Shown here one piece after another: positions 29,735 through 39,320 of a DNA stretch of 64,000 nt. The notes under the pieces are model-generated. The model was not told the DNA's origin. It searched no databases and saw nothing but the letters and a program-made list of their open reading frames with translations. Source of the stretch: Microvirga alba (GTDB lineage: Bacteria > Pseudomonadota > Alphaproteobacteria > Rhizobiales > Beijerinckiaceae). The stretch is taken from contig NZ_JADQDO010000004.1 of assembly GCF_015694465.1 (NCBI RefSeq), positions 1 through 64,000 of the forward strand, in the 5' to 3' direction. Made by a program: the position numbers and the translations under genes. Position 1 is the first letter of the stretch, and the number at the start of each line of letters is the position of its first letter.

Positions 29735-29905
29735 CGTCCCGGCCCACCGAGGGGCGCGCTCGCGAGGCGTCGTGATTGTGGGGTCGGGCACGGTCCCGCG
29801 AGTGGGGGTACGCAACCCCATTCGGCGGGAGGCCCAGGCTGTGCCGAGGGCTCAGGTTGGTCCGGGGCCGCCCGTCTCTCGCAGACGGTGTCCGCCACGG
29901 GCAGC
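29735..29905 (+). ncRNA. Possible structured non-coding RNA behind the SOS-box promoter
   Basis: No protein gene is recognised here. The stretch can form several stable stems: TCCCGC (29794) with GCGGGA (29825) enclosing TGGGG (29803) with CCCCA (29816), and CCGTCT (29872) with AGACGG (29883), itself inside GCCCGT / ACGGGC (29870-29902). The orientation rests only on the promoter at 29700-29728. A 3' end was not located; the GGGGCT-loop-AGCCCC hairpin near 30034 has no T run after it. It could equally be a decayed gene. No match to tmRNA, RNase P or 6S RNA was recognised. Confidence 0.25.
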
Positions 29906-30107
29906 TGTTGGAGCCAACGCCGCCTGTCCGCCTAAAAGAACCGTGCGCGAGGTGCCAGCCGGCTCTCACCTCTCATTGCCATCATCGAGCCGGACCGCAC
30001 GTCGCGCCACCCTCGATCGCTTTTCAAGGCTTGGGGCTTTTTCAGCCCCGAGCCCGCACCCGCTTGCTCTTTGAAAACCAGCGAAAACCAGCACCCGCAA
30101 GGCCATG

Positions 30108-30232
30108 TTCAGGCGCGCGCCTCCTCCCTCTCCCGGGGGAGAGGGTTGGGGTGAGGGGTTGCGCCCTCTTGCGGATAAGGCGCAGCCCTCACCCTCGCTT
30201 CGCTCGACCTCTCCCCACGGGAGAGGTGATGA
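30108..30232. repeat. Dispersed palindromic repeat (CTCTCCCGGGGGAGAG type)
   Basis: Left arm CCCTCTCCCGGGGGAGAGGG and right arm CGACCTCTCCCCACGGGAGAGG, with GGTGAGGGG and CCTCACCCTCGCTTCGCTCG as inner arms. The whole element can fold into one long hairpin. This type is widespread in rhizobial intergenic regions. Confidence 0.75.
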
Positions 30233-30250
30233 CGGCGCACAGCCCCGGAC

Positions 30251-30500
30251 TGGACACCCTCCCCCGTCACTCCGGGGCCGCGTCAGCGGAGCCCGGAGCC
30301 CATAACCGCCACGGCAGCCGAACAAGGCGGAATGCTCGCGCTTCATCCTGATCCGCTTGCGGTTATGAGTTCGGGGTCCGGCCCGGTGGCAGTCCCGGAA
30401 TGACGCGCTCGGATGTCATCCCCGGCTGGAGTGAAGCGGAATGGAAGGGGATCCACCTCCGGACGCTACGCTCCCCCTGCGGCGTGCCGGGATGACAAAC
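30251..30500. repeat. Two tandem palindromic repeats upstream of the URC genes
   Basis: The first (30251-30410) pairs CCCGTCACTCCGGGG with CAGTCCCGGAATGACGCG and GAGCCCATAACCGC with GCGGTTATGAGTTCGGGGTC. The second (30413-30500) pairs GATGTCATCCCCGGCT with GTGCCGGGATGACAAACC. Together with the elements at 29557 and 30108 they fill most of the 1.3-kb gap between atoE and the URC1-like gene; the remainder is the SOS-box region described separately. Confidence 0.7.
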
Positions 30501-30544
30501 CGTTCTGAGCCGTTGACGGCGTCGTAACTTCGGATCATTCTACC

Positions 30545-30609
30545 ATGGATCGCAAGGAGGCTTTCCGAACGATCTTAGGGAGAGTCTTCCCCGGCGTGGA
30601 AGACCGTTC

Positions 30610-30613
<4 letters not shown>
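30545..30613 (+). CDS. Possible 22-codon leader peptide ahead of the URC1-like gene
   Basis: ATG at 30545 opens a 22-residue frame beginning MDRKEAFRTIL and ending at TGA 30611-30613, which overlaps the ATG of the next gene (ATGA). Within it, GTCTTCC (30584-30590) and GGAAGAC (30598-30604) form a perfect 7-bp hairpin that would hide the GGAAG ribosome site lying 8 bases before the downstream ATG. The frame is open further upstream, and no good ribosome site precedes ATG 30545, so translation is unproven. Confidence 0.3.
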
Positions 30614-31872
<1,259 letters not shown>

Positions 31873-31923
31873 ACCGGTTTCGTCCTTGCCCGGATCGTGC
31901 ATTTAACCTTCTCCGCAACCGGT

Positions 31924-31935
31924 TCTCTTAAGAGA
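31924..31935. promoter_or_regulatory. 12-bp perfect palindrome between URC1- and URC4-like genes
   Basis: TCTCTTAAGAGA lies in the 122-base gap between the two genes, 60 bases before the GTG of the DUF1688 gene. It could be an operator. No second copy was spotted near the other pyrimidine genes, so the meaning is open. Confidence 0.25.
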
Positions 31936-31994
31936 CAGGAGACAAGCCGGGACTTGTGGTATCGCTGTTCCATTGAAGAGCCTCGGAGTACGGC

Positions 31995-33248
31995 GTGACG
32001 GACCAGTTGAACCTTCCTTCGGACACCGAAGCAGCCCGAAGCCTCCTATCCGCCACGGCAGTGCGCGAGCGTTCCCACCAGATCCTCCGGCATGGCGTCG
32101 AGGGCCGCCTTCCGCATTTTGCGGTCCATCTCGACCGGCTCGAGGCTTGCGCGGACGAGGTCGTGGCGACCATCCGCGAAGCCTATCCGTCCCTCGACAT
32201 TCCCTTCCATGCCCGCTGGCGTCATTTCTCCGTCGGCGGCTATGACCGCTGGGGCGCGGTGATGCATGGTGCTCCGTGGTCGAATGCGGGCGAAATGGCC
32301 CGTGCTGCCTTCGATCTCGCCATCGTCTCGGTTCTGCTCGATGCGGGGGCCGGTCCGCAATGGCGTTACGAGGAAGGCCGGACGGCCGAGACCTATGCCC
32401 GCTCGGAGGGACTGGCGGTCGCGAGCTTCGACATGTTCATCGGCGGCGCGTTCTCGAGCCGACCCGAGGACCCGTTCAGGGTCGATGCGGACGTGCTTTT
32501 AAGCCTGAGGCCGGAAGACCTGGCAGAAGGTTTCCAGGCCTCGGCGGACAACCCTCTCGTGGGCCTCGAAGGCCGCGCCGCCCTTCTCAACCGCCTCGGC
32601 CGGGCGGTCGCGACCAATCCCGATATTTTCGGCCAGCACGACGATCCGCGCCCCGGCGGGCTGTTCGACGTCATCGCCGCGACGGCCGATGGCGAGACGA
32701 TCAAGGCCACCGCGATTCTCGAGGCATTGCTCACCTATCTCGGTTCGATCTGGCCGGGCCGCACCACGCTCGGCGGCGTCGATCTCGGCGACACCTGGCG
32801 GCATCCGCTGGTCGATGCGCCGGATGTCACGAAGGGCCTGATCCCCTTCCACAAGCTGTCCCAGTGGCTCTCCTACTCGCTGATCGAGCCGCTGGAATGG
32901 GCGGGCTACACGGTCGTGGATGTGGACGGCCTGACGGGCCTGCCCGAATACCGCAATGGCGGCCTGTTTCTCGATGCGGGTGTCCTGTCCTTGAAGGATC
33001 CCACAGAGGCAAGCCGCGCTCATCCGGTGGATTCCACCCTCGTCGTGGAATGGCGGGCCTTGACCGTGGCGCTTCTTGACCGCATTGCCGATCCGATCCG
33101 CGCGAAGCTCGGATTGAAGGCGGAGGATTTCCCCCTCGCCAAGGTGCTCGAAGGCGGCACCTGGGCGACGGGGCGCAGACTGGCCAAGGCGCGGCGCGGC
33201 GATGGATCCCCTCCTCTGACGATCATCAGCGACGGGACGGTGTTTTAA
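31995..33248 (+). CDS. DUF1688 protein, URC4 type (uracil catabolism)
   Basis: 417 residues. GTG start at 31995 with GGAG 7 bases upstream. DUF1688 features: the N-terminal RSLLSATAVRERSHQIL, the middle FHARWRHFSVGG and DRW, the TKGLIPFHKLSQWLSYSLIE segment with the following LEWAG, the GLPEYRNGGLFLDAGVL stretch, and the terminal DGTVF. URC4 of Lachancea kluyveri belongs to this family and is required for uracil breakdown; the reaction is not defined. It abuts the upp gene directly (stop then ATG with no gap), so the two are co-translated. Confidence 0.88.
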   Translation: MTDQLNLPSDTEAARSLLSATAVRERSHQILRHGVEGRLPHFAVHLDRLEACADEVVATIREAYPSLDIPFHARWRHFSVGGYDRWGAVMHGAPWSNAGEMARAAFDLAIVSVLLDAGAGPQWRYEEGRTAETYARSEGLAVASFDMFIGGAFSSRPEDPFRVDADVLLSLRPEDLAEGFQASADNPLVGLEGRAALLNRLGRAVATNPDIFGQHDDPRPGGLFDVIAATADGETIKATAILEALLTYLGSIWPGRTTLGGVDLGDTWRHPLVDAPDVTKGLIPFHKLSQWLSYSLIEPLEWAGYTVVDVDGLTGLPEYRNGGLFLDAGVLSLKDPTEASRAHPVDSTLVVEWRALTVALLDRIADPIRAKLGLKAEDFPLAKVLEGGTWATGRRLAKARRGDGSPPLTIISDGTVF

Positions 33249-33914
33249 ATGAACCAGCACAAGACGATTGAAGGGCGAAAAAGCATGCAGGGCGTTACCG
33301 TGGTCGACCATCCGCTGGTTCAGCACAAGCTGACTTTGATGCGGGAGAAAGAGCGCTCCACGAAGGGTTTCCGCCAGCTCCTCAACGAGATCGGCATGCT
33401 CCTCTGCTATGAGGTCACCCGCGACCTGCCGATGGAGCGCGTCAAGATCGAGACGCCGATGACCACGACGGAAGGCGCGCAGATCGCCGGCAAGAAGCTC
33501 GTTTTCGCCCCGATCCTGCGCGCGGGCGTTGGCTTCCTCGACGGCATGTTGACCCTCGTTCCGGCGGCGCGTGTGGCCCATATCGGCCTCTATCGCGACC
33601 CGGAATCGCTCCAGGCCGTGGAATACTATTTCAAGGCCCCGTCCGATCTCGCCGATCGCATGGTTCTCGTACTCGATCCCATGCTCGCCACAGCCAATTC
33701 GGCCGTGGCCGCCATCGACCGGCTGAAAGAGCGCGGAGCGAAGGATCTGCGTTTCGTCTGCCTGCTCGCCGCGCCGGAAGGCATCGAGAGAATGCGCAGC
33801 GCGCATCCCGACGTGCCGATCTGGACCGCCGCCATCGACGACCATCTCAACGATCACGGCTATATCGTGCCGGGCCTCGGCGATGCGGGCGACCGCATGT
33901 ATGGAACGCGCTGA
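33249..33914 (+). CDS. upp: Uracil phosphoribosyltransferase
   Basis: Makes UMP from uracil and PRPP. 221 residues; ATG at 33249 directly after the DUF1688 stop ([10 protein letters not shown] at residue 13 is a possible later start). The PRPP loop reads [14 protein letters not shown], where most bacterial Upp proteins have ATGGS, and the uracil-binding end [13 protein letters not shown] is intact. In the URC pathway uracil is first handled as a nucleotide, so this enzyme is likely the entry step of the cluster; it also serves ordinary salvage. Confidence 0.93.
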   Translation: MNQHKTIEGRKSMQGVTVVDHPLVQHKLTLMREKERSTKGFRQLLNEIGMLLCYEVTRDLPMERVKIETPMTTTEGAQIAGKKLVFAPILRAGVGFLDGMLTLVPAARVAHIGLYRDPESLQAVEYYFKAPSDLADRMVLVLDPMLATANSAVAAIDRLKERGAKDLRFVCLLAAPEGIERMRSAHPDVPIWTAAIDDHLNDHGYIVPGLGDAGDRMYGTR

Positions 33915-33963
33915 AGGCCTCTTCGGTTAAGTCCTCGCCCCTCGAACCCGCGGATCTTCTGCT

Positions 33964-34875
33964 GTGCGCTTCATCGTCGCCGATTGGGGAACGACCCACT
34001 TTCGCGGCTATCTGATCGAGAACGAGACCGTTCTCGATCGGGTCTCTTCGCCGGAGGGCGTCTCGGCCCTCAAGCCGGGGCAGCACCGCAAGGTGTTCAT
34101 GCGCCAATGCGGACGCTGGCTCGATGCGGAGCCCAAGGCTCCCGTGCTCCTGGTCGGGATGGTCGGGAGCCGCGAGGGTTGGGTCGTCGCGCCCTACGCC
34201 TCCTGCCCGGCGGGCCCCGCCGAGATCGCCAAGGCCATGGTCCCCGTCGATCTCGATCACGGACGTCAAGGCTACATCATCCCCGGCCTGTTCTGCGAGC
34301 CCGCGCCGGGCGCGTCCGATGTGATGCGCGGCGAGGAAACGCTCGTTCTCGGCTCCGGCGTCGAGAATGGCTTGGTCTGTTCCCCCGGCACCCATCCCAA
34401 ATGGATCGCCATGCGGGACGGGCGGATCGAACGCTTCGCCACTTACATGACCGGCGAGATGTACGCTCTCTTACGCGAGCATTCGATGATCGGCCGCCCG
34501 GCGACGGAACCCGAAGACCCGCGCGGGTTCGATCTCGGCTTGGAAGCCGCCAGCCGCAATAGCGGCGGGGCGGATGGCGAGCGAGTGGGCTTGCTTCATC
34601 TTCTCTTCGGCGCACGGGCCGCCGTCGTGTCCGGGCGGATGGAGACGGGTTTGCTTGCGCCCTATCTTTCGGGCCTCCTCACCGGCGATGAAATCAACGG
34701 GGCCCTGTCACAGTTCGGACGCCCTTCCCTGGTAACCATACTGGCAGATCAGCCGCGCGCGGATCTCTATCGTCATGCGCTCGCTCGCCATGGGATCGAA
34801 ACCGCCGTCAAAGCCCCGCAAGAGGCCCTGATCGCCGGTCTGGCATGGATTGTCCGACACCACCCGGCCGGTTGA
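33964..34875 (+). CDS. dgoK: 2-dehydro-3-deoxygalactonokinase
   Basis: 303 residues, GTG start. DgoK family ATP-dependent sugar-acid kinase; the N-terminal phosphate-binding region is VADWGTTHFRGYL, followed by LLVGMVGSREGW and GTHPKWI. It phosphorylates 2-dehydro-3-deoxy-galactonate in D-galactonate catabolism. No aldolase (dgoA), dehydratase or transporter gene of that pathway is nearby, so it is an orphan here. Fifty bases after upp and on the same strand, so it may share the URC transcript. Confidence 0.88.
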   Translation: MRFIVADWGTTHFRGYLIENETVLDRVSSPEGVSALKPGQHRKVFMRQCGRWLDAEPKAPVLLVGMVGSREGWVVAPYASCPAGPAEIAKAMVPVDLDHGRQGYIIPGLFCEPAPGASDVMRGEETLVLGSGVENGLVCSPGTHPKWIAMRDGRIERFATYMTGEMYALLREHSMIGRPATEPEDPRGFDLGLEAASRNSGGADGERVGLLHLLFGARAAVVSGRMETGLLAPYLSGLLTGDEINGALSQFGRPSLVTILADQPRADLYRHALARHGIETAVKAPQEALIAGLAWIVRHHPAG

Positions 34876-34899
34876 AGCCTCGCCAAAAGGGATCATAAT
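34872..34899 (+). promoter_or_regulatory. Possible promoter of the phosphohexomutase gene
   Basis: TTGAAG at 34872-34877 and CATAAT at 34894-34899 with a 16-base spacer, about 90 bases before the ATG of the next gene. Fair match to a housekeeping promoter; only a pattern match. Confidence 0.3.
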
Positions 34900-34988
34900 C
34901 CGATCTGACCCGCGCCCGACAGTCAGCCTTCGTTCATATCCGATCCTCAAGATCCCGCCCTACTCACACCTCCACTTCCGGATGGACC

Positions 34989-36482
34989 ATGTTCCCTAAG
35001 CCTCAAGTCGCTCTCGTCCCGAACACCTATGAGTATGAATCCTTCCCGCTCGTGAAGCCGACCGGCTTTCGCGAATACGACGCCCGCTGGCTGTTCGAAA
35101 AAGAGATCAACCTCATGGGCGTGCAGGCCCTGGGGATGGGCATTGGCACCCTCATTCATGAGATGGGCGTGCGGCCGGATCTGGTGACGGGACATGATTT
35201 CCGCGGCTATTCCTCGTCCATCAAGTACGCCCTGATCTCGGGCATGATGGCCGCCGGCCTGCGGGTCAAGGACATCGGCCTCGCGCTCTCGCCCATGGCC
35301 TATTTCGGCCAGTTCGAGCTCGATTGCCCGGCGGTCGCAATGGTCACCGCTTCCCACAATGACAATGGCTGGACCGGCGTGAAGATGGGCGCGAACCGCC
35401 CCCTCACCTTCGGCCCCGAAGAAATGGGACGGTTGAAGGACATCGTCATGAACGCGGCGTTCACGCTGCGTGAAGGCGGCTCGTATCAGTTCGTCGAAGA
35501 CTTCCGGGACCGTTACATCACTGACCTCACCAACCGGCCGAAACTGAAGCGCAAGCTGAAGGTCGTGGCGGCCTGCGGCAACGGCACGGCAGGTGCGTTC
35601 GCGCCGCAGGTGCTCGAAATGATCGGCTGCGAGGTGATCCCGCTCGATACGAATCTCGACCACACCTTCCCGCGCTACAATCCAAACCCGGAAGACATGA
35701 AGATGCTTCATGCCATTGCGGACAAGGTGCGCGAGACGGGTGCCGATGTCGGTCTCGGCTTCGACGGTGACGGCGACCGCTGCGGTGTGGTCGACAACAA
35801 CGGCGATGAAATCTTCGCCGACAAGATCGGTGTCATGCTGGCGCGCGATCTGTCGAAATTGCACCCGAACGCAACCTTCGTCGTCGACGTGAAATCGACC
35901 GGCGTGTTCGCGACCGACCCCGAGCTTCGGGCGCAAGGCGCGAAGACCGATTACTGGAAGACCGGCCATTCCTACATCAAGCGCCGCGTCAACGAACTCT
36001 CGGCCCTCGCGGGCTTTGAGAAGTCGGGCCACTTCTTCTTCAACAAGCCTGTCGGACGCGGCTATGACGACGGCGTTCTGACCGCCATTGCCGTGTGCGA
36101 GATGCTCGATCGCAACCCCGGCAAGTCCATGGCCGATCTCTATAGCGCCGTGCCGAAAACCTGGGGCTCGCCCACCATGGCGGCGAAATGCGCCGACGAG
36201 GTGAAGTACGAGGTCGTCGATCGCGTCGTAAAGCGCTTCACCGGATTGAAAGGCGAGAAGGTCGGCGGACACGCCATCACCGATCTCATTACCGTCAACG
36301 GTGTGCGCGTCGTGACGGACGACGGCACCTGGGGCCTGGTGCGGGCCTCCTCCAACAAGCCGGAGATCGTGGTCGTCGTCGAAAGCCCCGTTTCGGAAGC
36401 GCGCATGCGGGAGATGTTCAAGGCGGTCGATGCGGTTCTTCACGAAAACCCGGAAGTCGGCGCCTACAACCAGACGATCTGA
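34989..36482 (+). CDS. Phosphomannomutase/phosphoglucomutase
   Basis: 497 residues. Alpha-D-phosphohexomutase family: active-site phosphoserine Ser122 in TASHNDNGWTG, the metal loop DGDGDR at 259-264, and the sugar-binding and phosphate-binding domains after it (GHSYIKRRVNE and the C-terminal VRASSNKPE). Interconverts mannose 1-/6-phosphate or glucose 1-/6-phosphate for surface polysaccharide and sugar-nucleotide supply. Closer to the alphaproteobacterial ManB/AlgC-like group than to GlmM; exact preference cannot be read from sequence. Followed by a strong terminator, so it is likely a single-gene unit. Confidence 0.9.
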   Translation: MFPKPQVALVPNTYEYESFPLVKPTGFREYDARWLFEKEINLMGVQALGMGIGTLIHEMGVRPDLVTGHDFRGYSSSIKYALISGMMAAGLRVKDIGLALSPMAYFGQFELDCPAVAMVTASHNDNGWTGVKMGANRPLTFGPEEMGRLKDIVMNAAFTLREGGSYQFVEDFRDRYITDLTNRPKLKRKLKVVAACGNGTAGAFAPQVLEMIGCEVIPLDTNLDHTFPRYNPNPEDMKMLHAIADKVRETGADVGLGFDGDGDRCGVVDNNGDEIFADKIGVMLARDLSKLHPNATFVVDVKSTGVFATDPELRAQGAKTDYWKTGHSYIKRRVNELSALAGFEKSGHFFFNKPVGRGYDDGVLTAIAVCEMLDRNPGKSMADLYSAVPKTWGSPTMAAKCADEVKYEVVDRVVKRFTGLKGEKVGGHAITDLITVNGVRVVTDDGTWGLVRASSNKPEIVVVVESPVSEARMREMFKAVDAVLHENPEVGAYNQTI

Positions 36483-36491
36483 TCCTTTCAC

Positions 36492-36526
36492 GTCCGGCAG
36501 GAACCATCCTGCCGGACTTTTTCTTT
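36492..36526 (+). terminator. Intrinsic terminator after the phosphohexomutase gene
   Basis: Perfect 10-bp stem GTCCGGCAGG (36492-36501) with CCTGCCGGAC (36508-36517), a six-base loop, then TTTTTCTTTT. Starts 10 bases after the stop codon and ends 22 bases before the next ATG. Confidence 0.93.
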
Positions 36527-36547
36527 TCGCTTCACCGAGATTCCCCG

Positions 36548-37930
36548 ATGCCCCACTCCCTGCTTGCCTTCCCCCATGAATCCTCGCTGCCGATCTGGCT
36601 GGTGAACGACGCCACCTGGCCCGGCATTCTCGAAAAGTTTCCCGAGATCACACGAGCTTTCGCGAAGGCGCAGGGCTTCGAAGCCAAGGTCGGAACTCAC
36701 TGCCTCCTGCCGGATACGGACGGGAACATTCTGGGTGTCGCGTTCGGCCTCGACGGCAAGGATGCCAAGCGCATCGACCCCTTCCTGCCCGCAAAACTCG
36801 TGACCTTGCTCCCGGATGGCGTCTATCGGTTCGAGACGCAAGCGCCGAACCCGACCCTGGCGACGCTCGCCTGGATTCTCGGCGCCTATTCGTTCGATCG
36901 CTATCGCAAGCGCCCCACCAAATCCGTTCGCCTCGTGCCGCCGGAAGGCGTCAACGTGGACGAGGTTTCGCGCATCGCCGATGCAATCACGACGAGCCGC
37001 GATCTTATCAACACGCCCACCAGCGATCTTGGCCCCGATGGCATCGAGGCGGCCGCGCGTAAATTGGCGGAGAAGCACGGCGCGGCGTTCACCACCATCG
37101 TCGGCGACGATCTGCTGAAGCAAAATTTCCCGATGATTCATGCGGTCGGGCGCGCTTCGGCGACGCCTCCGCGTCTCATCGACTTCGCCTGGGGCAAGGA
37201 AGGCGCGCCGCGCGTCACCCTCGTCGGCAAGGGTGTCGCTTTCGACACGGGCGGCCTCGACATCAAGCCTGCCGCCTCCATGCTAATGATGCGCAAGGAT
37301 ATGGGCGGCTCGGCGGCGACACTGGCGCTCGCCGACATGATCATGGGCGCGAACCTGCCCGTGCGCCTGCGCGTGCTCATCCCTGCCGTCGAAAACTCGA
37401 TCTCCGCCAACGCCTTCCGCCCCGGCGACATCTTGCAGAGCCGCAAGGGCATCACGGTCGAGATCGGCAACACGGACGCCGAAGGCCGGCTGATCCTCGG
37501 CGATGCGTTGGCGCTCGCGGATGAAGAGAATCCCGACCTGATCGTCGATTTCGCGACCCTGACGGGTGCTGCCCGCGTGGCGCTCGGCCCCGAGCTTCCG
37601 GCGTTCTTCACGGATGACGACGCACTCGCCTTGGAAATCTCGCGTTTTGGCGACAAGGAAAACGATCCCGTCTGGCGCATGCCGCTCTGGCAATCCTATG
37701 CCGCCCAGCTCGATTCCAAATTCGCCGACATCAACAACACGGGCGGCCCGATGGCCGGCTCGGTCACGGCAGCACTGTTCCTGAGCCGCTTCGTGACGGC
37801 AGCGAAGGCCCATGTCCACTTCGACATCTTCGCATGGAATAACGCCACCAAGCCCGGCCGTCCGGAAGGCGCGGAAGTGCAGGCGGCGCGGCTGATGTAT
37901 GCGCTCATCAAAGATCGATACGCTTCCTAA
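36548..37930 (+). CDS. Leucyl aminopeptidase family protein (M17)
   Basis: 460 residues from ATG 36548. The frame is open far upstream through the phosphohexomutase gene, but that part is a shadow. M17 signatures: catalytic Lys and metal ligand in GKGVAFDTGGLDIKP, and NTDAEGRL at 308-315 with Asp310, Glu312 and Arg314. The enzyme releases N-terminal residues using two metal ions; cytoplasmic. The N-terminal domain is the short variant common in alphaproteobacteria. A MarR-type gene and an NlpC/P60 gene follow on the same strand. Confidence 0.93.
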   Translation: MPHSLLAFPHESSLPIWLVNDATWPGILEKFPEITRAFAKAQGFEAKVGTHCLLPDTDGNILGVAFGLDGKDAKRIDPFLPAKLVTLLPDGVYRFETQAPNPTLATLAWILGAYSFDRYRKRPTKSVRLVPPEGVNVDEVSRIADAITTSRDLINTPTSDLGPDGIEAAARKLAEKHGAAFTTIVGDDLLKQNFPMIHAVGRASATPPRLIDFAWGKEGAPRVTLVGKGVAFDTGGLDIKPAASMLMMRKDMGGSAATLALADMIMGANLPVRLRVLIPAVENSISANAFRPGDILQSRKGITVEIGNTDAEGRLILGDALALADEENPDLIVDFATLTGAARVALGPELPAFFTDDDALALEISRFGDKENDPVWRMPLWQSYAAQLDSKFADINNTGGPMAGSVTAALFLSRFVTAAKAHVHFDIFAWNNATKPGRPEGAEVQAARLMYALIKDRYAS

Positions 37931-38005
37931 AGCATAGCCGCAGACAGGGATTGCGCCGTTCGTTTTGTGGTCGAATACTACGGCTCCGAAACGAACGGTG
38001 CGGCC

Positions 38006-38353
38006 ATGCCTGTCGAGTTACGCGCTTCCCAATCCCTCAAGCTCTGGCACGACGTGCATCTCGACCTCGTGCATCAGGGCGGCGATCTCTCCTCGCGCCA
38101 GATCGCCATTCTGCTGACGATCTATCTTGAGCCGCCGCCGCACACTGTGCGCGGCCTCGCCAGGAAGCTGAACGTCACCAAGCCCGTCATCACCCGGGCC
38201 CTCGACACCATGGGCAAGCTCGATCTCGTCACCCGCCGCCGGGATGAACTGGATCGTCGCAATGTCATCATTCAGCGCACGGTCGCTGGCGCGTTGGCTG
38301 TCGAGCGGCTAGGAGATATCATCACCGCCCGCGCCAAGGAGCTGCCCCTATGA
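38006..38353 (+). CDS. MarR-family transcriptional regulator
   Basis: About 115 residues from ATG 38006; GTG at 37967 would add 13 residues and neither start has a clear ribosome site. Winged-helix region: SSRQIAILLTIYLEPPPHTV, then the recognition-helix part ARKLNVTKPVITRALD and the wing TRRRDELDRRNVI. The ligand-binding dimer arms of MarR are short. Its stop overlaps the start of the NlpC/P60 gene (ATGA), so it is made together with a cell-wall hydrolase and may control it. Confidence 0.78.
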   Translation: MPVELRASQSLKLWHDVHLDLVHQGGDLSSRQIAILLTIYLEPPPHTVRGLARKLNVTKPVITRALDTMGKLDLVTRRRDELDRRNVIIQRTVAGALAVERLGDIITARAKELPL

Positions 38354-39201
38354 ACTTCGACCGCCGTATCACGCCCTTCCGTGCCGATCTGGCCGACGAG
38401 CGCTTACGCGGGCAGGTCGAGGCGGAGCGCTTCGCGACCGGCACGAAGAAGCGCGTCGTCGCATCCTTCGCCTCTCTTCACCGCCACCCGTCCCGCGAAG
38501 CGCCCGTCGACACCCAGGCGATTCGGGGGGAAAGCGTAACCGTCTACGACGAACATGAAGGCTGGGCCTGGGTTCAACTGCACGAGGACGGCTATGTCGG
38601 CTATCTACAGAGCGCAGCGCTGGGGGAGCCGGGGCCGGAGCCGACGCACAAGGTCGGCACGCTCCGGACCTTCATCTATCCCGGCCCGAACCTGAAACTG
38701 CCGAATGAGGGCATTTTCACTCTCAACTCGATGCTCGCGATCACCGGCATTGAGGGCGAGTACGCGCGCCTAGCCACCGGCGGTTATGTTTTTGCTGCGC
38801 ACCTGACCGGCCTCGATTCATTCGAGACGGATTATGTCAGCGTGGCCGAACGGCTTGAGCACACTCCCTATCTTTGGGGCGGCAAGACCAGCGTCGGGCT
38901 CGACTGTTCCGGCCTCGCGCAGACGTGTCTGACCGCTGCTGGCATCAAGGCTCCGCGCGACAGCGACATGCAGGAACAACGGCTCGGAAGCTCGGTCGAG
39001 GTGAAGCCCGATCTCAGCGGCTTGCAGCGCGGAGACCTCGTGTTCTGGAAGGGCCATGTCGGCTTGATGATGGACGAAACCCGCCTCATCCATGCGACCG
39101 GCCACACCATGACCGTCTATGTCGAACCCCTCGCCGTCGCGGAAAAGCGCATCCGCGAAACGAGCTACGGCGCGATCAGCGCGATCAAGCGGCTGCGATA
39201 G
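38350..39201 (+). CDS. NlpC/P60 family cysteine peptidase with bacterial SH3 domains
   Basis: 283 residues, no signal peptide seen. Two SH3-like segments (about 32-90 and 100-155) come first; then the NlpC/P60 domain with the nucleophile Cys186 in GLDCSGL and the base His236 in GHVGLMM. Relatives cut gamma-D-glutamyl-diaminopimelate links of peptidoglycan peptides. Without a leader it may act on recycled muropeptides in the cytoplasm, fitting the upstream aminopeptidase; this is inference. Convergent with ghrA. Confidence 0.88.
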   Translation: MNFDRRITPFRADLADERLRGQVEAERFATGTKKRVVASFASLHRHPSREAPVDTQAIRGESVTVYDEHEGWAWVQLHEDGYVGYLQSAALGEPGPEPTHKVGTLRTFIYPGPNLKLPNEGIFTLNSMLAITGIEGEYARLATGGYVFAAHLTGLDSFETDYVSVAERLEHTPYLWGGKTSVGLDCSGLAQTCLTAAGIKAPRDSDMQEQRLGSSVEVKPDLSGLQRGDLVFWKGHVGLMMDETRLIHATGHTMTVYVEPLAVAEKRIRETSYGAISAIKRLR

Positions 39202-39225
39202 AGCCGGCCACCGGCGTCGCATCCA

Positions 39226-39312
39226 TTATGGCCGGGCTTGTCCCGGCCATTCACGTCTTTCACGCTGCGCGGAACGAAGGCGTGGACGCCCACGACAAGC
39301 GCGGGCATGACG
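39226..39312. repeat. Dispersed palindromic repeat between convergent genes
   Basis: ATGGCCGGG (39228-39236) and CCCGGCCAT (39242-39250) form a perfect 9-bp hairpin; outer parts GGCGTGGACGCCCACGACAA and GCGGGCATGACG follow. Related to the element at 29557-29648. It may serve as a terminator for both neighbours although no T run is seen. Confidence 0.7.
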
Positions 39313-39320
39313 TTGAGTTT

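Noticed and set aside
29484-29969. 161-codon minus-strand frame in the gap before the URC genes
   Set aside because: Crosses a dispersed repeat, has no ribosome site or known domain; the folding of the DNA fits an RNA or a relic better.
29735-29990. tmRNA, RNase P RNA or 6S RNA in the structured stretch
   Set aside because: The T-loop and tag frame of tmRNA and the GAGGAAAGTCC core of RNase P RNA are missing, and nothing like a 6S bubble was recognised.
36188-36547. N-terminal extension of the leucyl aminopeptidase
   Set aside because: Overlaps the end of the phosphohexomutase gene and crosses a strong terminator.
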